Below are positions 58,595 through 64,000 of a DNA stretch of 64,000 bases, piece by piece (the first letter of the stretch is position 1; every line of letters starts with the position of its first letter). The stretch is taken from contig CAMDEF010000014.1 of the NCBI GenBank assembly GCA_945895265.1, positions 1 through 64,000 of the forward strand. Reading direction: 5' to 3'. The stretch is from Bordetella parapertussis (GTDB lineage Bacteria; Pseudomonadota; Gammaproteobacteria; Burkholderiales; Burkholderiaceae_B). The notes beneath the pieces were generated by a model. That model made no database searches, had not been told where the DNA came from, and worked only from the letters and a program-made list of their open reading frames with translations. A program made the translations under genes and the position numbers.

Positions 58595-59536
58595 ATGTCA
58601 AACGCCCTACCTACCGCCGGCCCTCTTCGGCATTTTCTACAATTGCAAGACCTCAGCACCGACGAACTGCTCTATGTGCTTGAGCGTGCCAAACTCATCA
58701 AAGACAAATTCAAGCGTTACGAGCCGCATCGCCCGCTACACGACCGAACGTTGGCGATGGTATTTGAAAAAGCCAGCACCCGAACCCGGGTCTCTTTCGA
58801 GGCGGGTATGTATCAGATGGGTGGTTCAGTCATTCATCTCACCACCACCGATTCTCACTTAGGTCGCTCTGAACCCATTGAAGACACCGCTCGCGTTGTG
58901 TCACGCATGGTCGATCTTGTGATGATTCGAACCTTTGAGCAAACGCGTCTTGAAACCTTTGCCGCGCACTCGCGCGTGCCTGTCATCAATGGGTTAACCA
59001 ATGAGTTTCATCCATGCCAGATTTTGGCCGACGTCTTCACCTATATTCAAGCGCGTGGCAGTCTGAGCGGCAAAATCGTCGCGTGGGTCGGTGACGCCAA
59101 TAACATGGCCTACACCTGGATTCAGGCGGCTGAACGACTAGGTTTTACACTTCACGTCTCTGCCCCAACAGGCTATCTACTGGATCCGGCCCGCTTGACC
59201 CCAGTCAAGGCCGGCGTGGTCAAAGAATTCGCCGATCCCAACGAAGCCTGCAAAGGCGCTCACCTCGTCACGACTGATGTCTGGACCAGTATGGGTTACG
59301 AGGCCGAAAACGAAGAACGCCGCAAGGCCTTTGCAGACTGGTGCGTCGACCAAGACATGATGGCGCAGGCAACCCCTACCGCTCTCTTCATGCATTGCCT
59401 GCCAGCACACCGCGGCGAAGAGGTGACCGCTGAGGTCATCGATGGGCCGCAAAGTGTGGTCTGGGACGAAGCCGAAAATCGTCTGCACGTACAAAAAGCG
59501 CTGATGGAGTTCTTGTTACTTGGGCGTCTGGGCTAA
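58595..59536 (+). CDS. argF: ArgF, ornithine carbamoyltransferase
   Basis: Makes citrulline from ornithine and carbamoyl phosphate. The carbamoyl-phosphate site is EKASTRTRVSFE (near 55), HPCQILADVFT (near 137) and the ornithine site FMHCLPAHRGEEV (near 273). I chose ATG 58595 (MSNALPTAGPLRHFLQL), 313 residues; a GTG at 58559 adds an unlikely leader. Between argD and argG. Confidence 0.96.
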   Translation: MSNALPTAGPLRHFLQLQDLSTDELLYVLERAKLIKDKFKRYEPHRPLHDRTLAMVFEKASTRTRVSFEAGMYQMGGSVIHLTTTDSHLGRSEPIEDTARVVSRMVDLVMIRTFEQTRLETFAAHSRVPVINGLTNEFHPCQILADVFTYIQARGSLSGKIVAWVGDANNMAYTWIQAAERLGFTLHVSAPTGYLLDPARLTPVKAGVVKEFADPNEACKGAHLVTTDVWTSMGYEAENEERRKAFADWCVDQDMMAQATPTALFMHCLPAHRGEEVTAEVIDGPQSVVWDEAENRLHVQKALMEFLLLGRLG

Positions 59537-59576
59537 GAAACACGGCCTGGCGCGTGCATCAGGCCGACGCAACCGG

Positions 59577-59638
59577 CCCAACGCTAACGTCTGAGCGATG
59601 AAACCCAACCTAGCGCTAGCGTCTGTGATCGATAGAAA
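59577..59638 (+). repeat. imperfect direct repeat upstream of argG
   Basis: Unit 1: CCCAAC then GCTAACGTCTGAGCGAT (59577-59599). Unit 2: CCCAAC, CTAGC, then GCTAGCGTCTGTGATCGAT (59604-59633), each followed by AAA within a few nt. A weaker third, CTAACGCCTAGACTCAGG, begins near 59649. It fills much of the 191-bp gap before argG. No ARG-box-like palindrome was recognised. Confidence 0.5.
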
Positions 59639-59727
59639 ATCCATTGAACTAACGCCTAGACTCAGGCTAGCGGGCTTCCGTTAAAATATTGTCTTCTGTT
59701 AATGATTCAGTCAACGTAGAGCACCTT

Positions 59728-60951
59728 ATGAGCGATATCAAAAAAGTAGTCTTGGCCTATTCTGGTGGCTTGGACACCTCTGTCATTCTTAAATGGCTGC
59801 AAGATACGTACCAGTGTGAAGTCGTCACATTCACCGCTGATATCGGTCAGGGCGAAGAGCTCGAACCTGCACGTGCCAAGGCCATCAAGTTCGGTATCAA
59901 ACCAGAACAAATCTTTATCGATGATTTGCGCGAAGAATTCGTGCGCGATTTTGTGTTTCCAATGTTTCGTTGCAACACCGTCTACGAAGGCGAATACCTG
60001 TTAGGCACGTCGATTGCCCGGCCCTTGATTGCCAAGCGTCAAATCGAAATCGCCCGCCAAGTTGGTGCCGATGCCGTCTCTCACGGAGCAACCGGCAAAG
60101 GCAATGATCAAGTGCGTTTTGAGCTTGGTTACTACGCCCTTGAGCCCGGCATTAAAGTCATTGCCCCCTGGCGCGAATGGGACTTAGTCTCACGCGAAAA
60201 ACTGTTGCAATACGCAGAAGCTGCTGGCATTGCCATTGACATGAAGCACAAGCAAGGCGGTGCGCCGTATTCAATGGACGCCAACCTGTTGCACATTAGC
60301 TTTGAGGGTCGCCACCTTGAAGATCCAAAGGCAGAGGCCGAAGAAACCATGTGGCGCTGGACGGTCTCGCCCGAGGCCGCCCCGGACAAAGCCGAATATC
60401 TTGACCTTGAGTTTGAACACGGTGATGTGGTGGCGCTCAACGGCGTGCGCCTCTCACCGGCCCAGGTACTGACAAAGCTGAATGAACTTGGTGGCAAGCA
60501 CGGTATCGGCCGTCTAGATTTGGTCGAAAACCGCTACGTGGGCATGAAATCACGCGGCTGCTACGAAACCCCTGGTGGCACGATTTTGCTCAAAGCCCAT
60601 CGCGCCATTGAATCAATCACGCTCGACCGTGAAGTCGCACATTTAAAAGACGACCTCATGCCACGTTATGCCAGCCTGATTTATAACGGCTATTGGTGGT
60701 CTCCAGAACGTCGTGCCATCCAAGCCTTAATCGACAGCACACAAAAAGAAGTCAACGGTTGGGTGCGCCTGAAGCTATACAAGGGTAACGTCTACACCGT
60801 GTCGCGCGACTCAAAAGATACTCTATTTGATCAAACCATCGCGACCTTTGATGATGACGGCGGCGCCTACAACCAAGCTGACGCAGCAGGCTTTATCAAG
60901 CTCAATGCTTTACGCATGCGCATCGAGTCACGCGCTGGCCGCAAACTGTAA
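59728..60951 (+). CDS. argG: ArgG, argininosuccinate synthase
   Basis: Joins citrulline and aspartate with ATP. The PP-loop is [17 protein letters not shown] (near 9), [17 protein letters not shown] (near 118) and [11 protein letters not shown] (near 152) are conserved. I chose ATG 59728 ([14 protein letters not shown]), 407 residues, the family's normal start and length. A weak -10-like TTAAAATATT lies just before 59690. Confidence 0.96.
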   Translation: MSDIKKVVLAYSGGLDTSVILKWLQDTYQCEVVTFTADIGQGEELEPARAKAIKFGIKPEQIFIDDLREEFVRDFVFPMFRCNTVYEGEYLLGTSIARPLIAKRQIEIARQVGADAVSHGATGKGNDQVRFELGYYALEPGIKVIAPWREWDLVSREKLLQYAEAAGIAIDMKHKQGGAPYSMDANLLHISFEGRHLEDPKAEAEETMWRWTVSPEAAPDKAEYLDLEFEHGDVVALNGVRLSPAQVLTKLNELGGKHGIGRLDLVENRYVGMKSRGCYETPGGTILLKAHRAIESITLDREVAHLKDDLMPRYASLIYNGYWWSPERRAIQALIDSTQKEVNGWVRLKLYKGNVYTVSRDSKDTLFDQTIATFDDDGGAYNQADAAGFIKLNALRMRIESRAGRKL

Positions 60952-60967
60952 AGCGGCTCAGAGGTCT

Positions 60968-61002
60968 GCATCACATCGCTCGAAGATCAAGCGAGGTGAT
61001 GC
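60968..61002. terminator. hairpin between argG and the histidine kinase gene
   Basis: Stem GCATCAC + TCGCT with AGCGA + GTGATGC (60968-60980 with 60990-61002), one A-G mismatch, 9-nt loop. It lies between convergent genes, 17 nt after the argG stop codon. There is no T-run. Confidence 0.5.
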
Positions 61003-61043
61003 GCGTCTCGCAGTAAATCGAGCAACTCCTGCAGGGGCCAAGC

Positions 61044-62138
61044 TCAACGCAGTTGATTAAAGCGATCCAGACGCGTTAACTGGGCACCCCTGCGGGTGCC
61101 CGGAAACACCACCGTCAAGCGCGCGCCCGCAAATTGAGGGCGACTCACTAAGTTCCACCACGCACCATGGGCACGGGCAATTTCTCGCACGATGGCGAGC
61201 CCTAAACCCGACCCGCCTTGGGGTGCGTCAGGCGAGCGATAAAACGCCTCAAACACGCGCCCCTGCTCTTGGGTACTGATGCCCGAGCCATCGTCTTCAA
61301 CCGCGAGCGTGGGCGGCGTCGACGTGACGACTAACCGGATGTAGTGCGCACCAGTGGCATAGCGTAACGCATTGTCAATCAGATTACCCAAAAGCTCGTC
61401 GAGCAAAATTGGATCACCCTCCACCCAAACCGAATGCTCGGGCGCCTCGAGTTGCAAGGTAATACCGGCCTCATTCGCGCGCGACAACCACTCAGCACCA
61501 CTCGTGCGTACCCATTCACAGAGGTCCATTCGCAAAAAATGATCTTGCGGACGTGCTTCAGGGTCAACACGGGCGAGCACTAACAGTTGTCGCCCAAGAC
61601 GAATCATGCGATCGCTGACTTGTTTAATGCGCTCTGCACGTTCGCGAAGGTCAGGGGATAAGGGCTTAGCAAGCATTAACTCAGACTCAAGCTTTAAACC
61701 CGCCAGAGGCGTTCTGAGTTGATGGGCAGCATGACCAACAAAGCGGCGCTGTGCTGCCAGCGTATCGTTTAAGCGCGCCAGCAAATCGTTGGTATGGCGC
61801 ACCAGCACTTCAAGCTCACGCGGTAGCCCCTCGGCCTTCAACTGGCCTAAATCATCCACCGAGCGCTGAGCAATATCGCTAGAGAGTTGATTGACTGCGC
61901 GCATGCCCGAGCGAACGCCTCGCACGACCACCCAAATGCACAGGGCAATCAACACAAATTGTCCAAAGACCATCAACCAGAAAATATCTTCTAGTTGCCA
62001 GTCGGACATCTCGATTTTATGCGTAATGATCCAGGTCGCTACTAAGTCAAGGCCGACCAACAGCACGATGGGCGGCAACAAGCGTAGTGTCAAACTACGC
62101 GCCAGAGTACCCGAGGCTAAGAATGCAAATTTTGGCAT
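61044..62138 (-). CDS. two-component sensor histidine kinase
   Basis: Two membrane segments (about 18-36 and 54-72) leave only about 17 residues outside, too small for a normal sensor domain. A HAMP-like linker follows. The phospho-His box is GHAAHQLRTPLAGLKLE (near 135), N box NLIDNALRYA (near 232), G boxes DDGSGIS (near 280) and GGSGLGLAIVREI (near 312). It resembles TctE/QseC-type kinases. 364 residues. Partner regulator is encoded upstream on the same strand. Signal unknown. Confidence 0.92.
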   Translation of the reverse strand: MPKFAFLASGTLARSLTLRLLPPIVLLVGLDLVATWIITHKIEMSDWQLEDIFWLMVFGQFVLIALCIWVVVRGVRSGMRAVNQLSSDIAQRSVDDLGQLKAEGLPRELEVLVRHTNDLLARLNDTLAAQRRFVGHAAHQLRTPLAGLKLESELMLAKPLSPDLRERAERIKQVSDRMIRLGRQLLVLARVDPEARPQDHFLRMDLCEWVRTSGAEWLSRANEAGITLQLEAPEHSVWVEGDPILLDELLGNLIDNALRYATGAHYIRLVVTSTPPTLAVEDDGSGISTQEQGRVFEAFYRSPDAPQGGSGLGLAIVREIARAHGAWWNLVSRPQFAGARLTVVFPGTRRGAQLTRLDRFNQLR

Positions 62139-62224
62139 GACTGAGAGTCTAGTTTGAGCCGAATGTTAATCGCTAGGATTGATCGTTTACACATTACCGG
62201 CCGTGAGTCGACGGTCATCAGGCG

Positions 62225-62896
62225 CTAAGCTGTGTCGACTTCAAGAAGATAGCCAAAGCCGCGCACAGTTTGGATAGCAGCGCCTTTACCCTCGAGACGT
62301 TTACGCAGCCGATAAATGTAGACCTCGACGGCATTTTCGCTGAAGTCAGAATCAAGCGCCGAGAGGCCTTGCACGATTTGCTGTTTGGTTACGACCTTGC
62401 CGGCGCGCATCATAAGCATTTCAAGCACAGAGAGCTCACGTACGGAAAGGGCGAGTCGTTGACCTGCAGCCCTGCACTCACGATGGGCCGTATCAAAGGA
62501 CAAATTACCAAATTCAATCAGCGACCTCGCCACACCTAAATGACGCCTAGCCAAGGCACGCACACGCGCCGCCAATTCGGCTAATTCAAAGGGCTTGGTC
62601 AAATAGTCGTCGGCCCCGGCATCAAGCCCAGCCACTCGATCTGCAAGGCCATCACGCGCAGTTAACACTAAAACAGGGATTTCGCTGCCCTCGCCACGCA
62701 ACGAGATCAGCACCTGCAAGCCATCAATCAGGGGCAAATTTAGGTCGAGCACCAACAAGTCGTAAGCGTGGTTTGCTAAGGCGGCTAGCGCCCGCTTGCC
62801 ATCTGCCAACCAATCGGTTGCATAGCCTTGGTCTGTTAAAAACTCTTGCAACGCGCGCCCAAGCGTCGCGTCGTCTTCGATGACGAGCACTCTCAT
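62225..62896 (-). CDS. OmpR-family response regulator
   Basis: Receiver domain (1-115): acidic pocket EDDATLG, phospho-Asp in LLVLDLNLPLIDG (near 51), Thr in LTARDGL, Lys in YLTKPFELAELAARV (near 100). Winged-helix DNA-binding domain follows (RELSVLEMLMMRAGKVVTKQQIVQ, VEVYIYRLRKRLE). 223 residues. It is 86 nt upstream of the histidine kinase gene and begins 27 nt after tRNA-Val on the same strand. Confidence 0.94.
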   Translation of the reverse strand: MRVLVIEDDATLGRALQEFLTDQGYATDWLADGKRALAALANHAYDLLVLDLNLPLIDGLQVLISLRGEGSEIPVLVLTARDGLADRVAGLDAGADDYLTKPFELAELAARVRALARRHLGVARSLIEFGNLSFDTAHRECRAAGQRLALSVRELSVLEMLMMRAGKVVTKQQIVQGLSALDSDFSENAVEVYIYRLRKRLEGKGAAIQTVRGFGYLLEVDTA

Positions 62897-62923
62897 AGTG
62901 CAAGTTTACATCTTAGGGGATAC

Positions 62924-62999
62924 TGGTGGGTGCTACAGGGGTCGAACCTGTGACCTACGCCTTGTAAGGGCGCCGCTCTACCAACTGAGCTAAGCACCC
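62924..62999 (-). tRNA. tRNA-Val (anticodon UAC)
   Basis: 76-nt cloverleaf: acceptor GGGTGCT/AGCACCC, D arm TAGCTCAGTTGGTAGAGC, anticodon loop CTTACAA (TAC), T arm ACAGGTTCGAACCCCTGT, encoded CCA. The 3' end is only 27 nt before the response regulator ATG on the same strand. Confidence 0.97.
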
Positions 63000-63068
63000 T
63001 AAGATATGACTGAGCGTTTTGAACCTGCACAAAACGATACTGTGAACAAAGGGCTAGTACTGGTGCAC

Positions 63069-63108
63069 AAAAAAATGCGTAGCGCATTATAGCGAAACGC
63101 ATTTTTTT
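63069..63108. terminator. bidirectional terminator after hupB
   Basis: AAAAAAATGCGT (63069-63080) pairs with ACGCATTTTTTT (63097-63108), with a second small palindrome in the loop. T-runs exist on both strands. It separates hupB from tRNA-Val; both are on the minus strand, so the tRNA should have its own promoter. Confidence 0.85.
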
Positions 63109-63124
63109 AGCAAATTGAAACGTG

Positions 63125-63397
63125 TTAGTTCAATGAGTCTTTCAGTGCCTTACCTGGACGAAACTTTGGCACTTTTGCTTTTTTGATTTTAATTGCTTCA
63201 CCGGTACGTGGATTACGTCCGGTACGTGCTGCACGTTGCGACACTGCAAAGGTACCAAAACCCACCAACGTAACCGAATTACCTTTTTTGAGTGTTGCCT
63301 TGATTGCAGCAATCATCGCGTCAAGCGAACGGCCTGCAGCTGCTTTAGAGATATCAGCTTTTGTAGCGATGTCATCAATCAATTCAGTTTTGTTCAT
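63125..63397 (-). CDS. hupB: DNA-binding protein HU
   Basis: Nucleoid protein of 90 residues. Begins [26 protein letters not shown]; the DNA-binding arm is [40 protein letters not shown] sequence (GFGTF near 46, GRNPRTGE near 60, [10 protein letters not shown] near 77). Start preceded by AAGGAAA, 8 nt upstream. IHF subunits are alternatives, but the sequence matches HU-beta of Burkholderiales. Confidence 0.95.
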   Translation of the reverse strand: MNKTELIDDIATKADISKAAAGRSLDAMIAAIKATLKKGNSVTLVGFGTFAVSQRAARTGRNPRTGEAIKIKKAKVPKFRPGKALKDSLN

Positions 63398-63799
63398 GTT
63401 GTTTATTTCCTTGGTGGTAGCAAAATCATCTATTGCAAAAAAAATTTGAGTCGCTTGCCTGTATTCAATTTAACAAGTGCCTCAAATGGTGTGCGAAGGG
63501 AGTGAAACACCTGCTTACGCAGGCAAGAGATAAAAACGCCCGCTTGCGAAGGCCCTCATCACTCATGCCGGTATTAGGCCACTCTGAGCAAGGACTGTCA
63601 AGAAAAAATCGCTTGAGACCCGCATTCTTATTGATAGTAATCAACAAAGTACTCAAATAAATTTTAGGCAATTTGGATTTTCATCAGGGTAACTCACTAT
63701 TATTCGCGCGCGCTTGCGCTCTCAATCGCAAGCACAGCAAGGGGACTCAAAGCGCTGTGTGCGACGGCCGCACCAAGCAAGTGTGGTACCCGTCATTTA
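63398..63799. other. 402-bp intergenic region without a gene
   Basis: Between the partial PLP enzyme gene and hupB, both minus strand. Holds the hupB leader and presumably its promoter, not recognised with confidence. Hairpins: CCTGC/GCAGG at 63510-63523, and GCTTGCG/CGCAAGC at 63712-63733, which could end the upstream transcript but has no T-run. Nothing else seen. Confidence 0.6.
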
Positions 63800-64000
63800 T
63801 TAAACAACGCCACACGCCGCAAACGCTTGTTCAAAATCAGCGATCAAATCGGTTTGATCCTCGATACCCACAGATAAGCGAATCAAGCCATCGGCAATCC
63901 CCATCTTGGCTCTCAAGTCGGGCCCCATCTCATGATAAATCGTCTGCGCAGCAGGTAAGGCGAGAGTGCGCGTGTCACCCACATGTGTCGCCAAAATTGC
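63800..64000 (-). CDS. Cys/Met metabolism PLP-dependent enzyme, N-terminus beyond window
   Basis: C-terminal 66 residues (AILATHVGDTRTLALPAAQ, LIRLSVGIEDQTDLIADFEQAF) of a gene entering from the right. GDTRTLALPAAQT and RLSVGIED are the end of the Cys/Met gamma-family: O-succinylhomoserine sulfhydrylase, cystathionine gamma-synthase or methionine gamma-lyase. Which one cannot be told from this part. A frame beginning at 63994 is only the visible piece, not a start. Confidence 0.88.
   Translation of the reverse strand, partial: AILATHVGDTRTLALPAAQTIYHEMGPDLRAKMGIADGLIRLSVGIEDQTDLIADFEQAFAACGVV

Overview
The window looks like core chromosome of a betaproteobacterium of the order Burkholderiales, most likely family Alcaligenaceae (Bordetella/Achromobacter relatives), with moderate G+C. 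The grounds are gene content and order: iscRSUA-hscBA-fdx, tRNA-Leu-tig-clpP-clpX-lon, exbB/exbD-lpxK-Trm112-kdsB-adk, murJ-rpsT, and argD-argF-argG with a DUF3579 gene beside them. This assignment is inference from memory of such genomes, not from a search.

Layout, left to right. 1-5.2 kb: iron-sulfur cluster (ISC) operon on the minus strand behind a near-consensus IscR operator. 5.4-11.2 kb: a tyrosine phosphatase, uvrB, an aminotransferase, lexA with two SOS boxes, and hslR. 11.3-17.6 kb: the protein quality-control block lon, clpX, clpP, tig behind a tRNA-Leu. 17.6-22.8 kb: dapC, dapD (lysine and peptidoglycan precursor), prmB and the ABC-F gene yheS. 23-30.5 kb: a lipid A acyltransferase facing uvrD, a fatty acid desaturase, an RNA methyltransferase with repeat-rich tails, and purN. 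30.6-37.4 kb: ribF, ileS, lspA, coaBC, a DedA gene and dut. 37.5-43.9 kb: the pqiABC lipid-transport operon, then clpA and clpS. 44.1-48.3 kb: a cold-shock gene, a DUF192 gene, a thiolase, sodB and xseA. 48.6-55.3 kb: exbB/exbD-like genes, lpxK, a Trm112 gene, kdsB, adk, an SDR gene, murJ and rpsT (envelope biogenesis). 55.3-55.9 kb: a non-coding island with a decayed TnpB transposon end and a tRNA fragment. 55.9-61 kb: a D-2-hydroxyacid dehydrogenase, DUF3579, argD, argF and argG. 61-64 kb: a two-component system, tRNA-Val, hupB and a partial Cys/Met-metabolism gene.

Nearly everything is housekeeping. Common threads are stress and proteostasis (ISC, ClpAPXS, Lon, trigger factor, Hsp15, SodB, LexA, UvrB, UvrD) and envelope construction (LpxK, KdsB, MurJ, LpxL-type acyltransferase, LspA, PqiABC). 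Several operons use ATGA or GTGA stop/start overlaps. Two convergent pairs share a palindromic stop (CTAG near 23.88 kb, TTAA near 56.88 kb).

The parts that stand out are accessory or regulatory: the fossil IS200/IS605-type TnpB C-terminus with its guide-RNA-like 3' structure, joined to a degraded tRNA 3' end (55.4-55.84 kb); a cluster of DnaA-box-like sites beside a very AT-rich stretch between divergent xseA and exbB (48.27-48.50 kb); a terminator-like hairpin inside the hslR leader; and three different in-frame repeat arrays in the tail of the RNA methyltransferase. I found no CRISPR array, prophage, integrase or intact insertion sequence.
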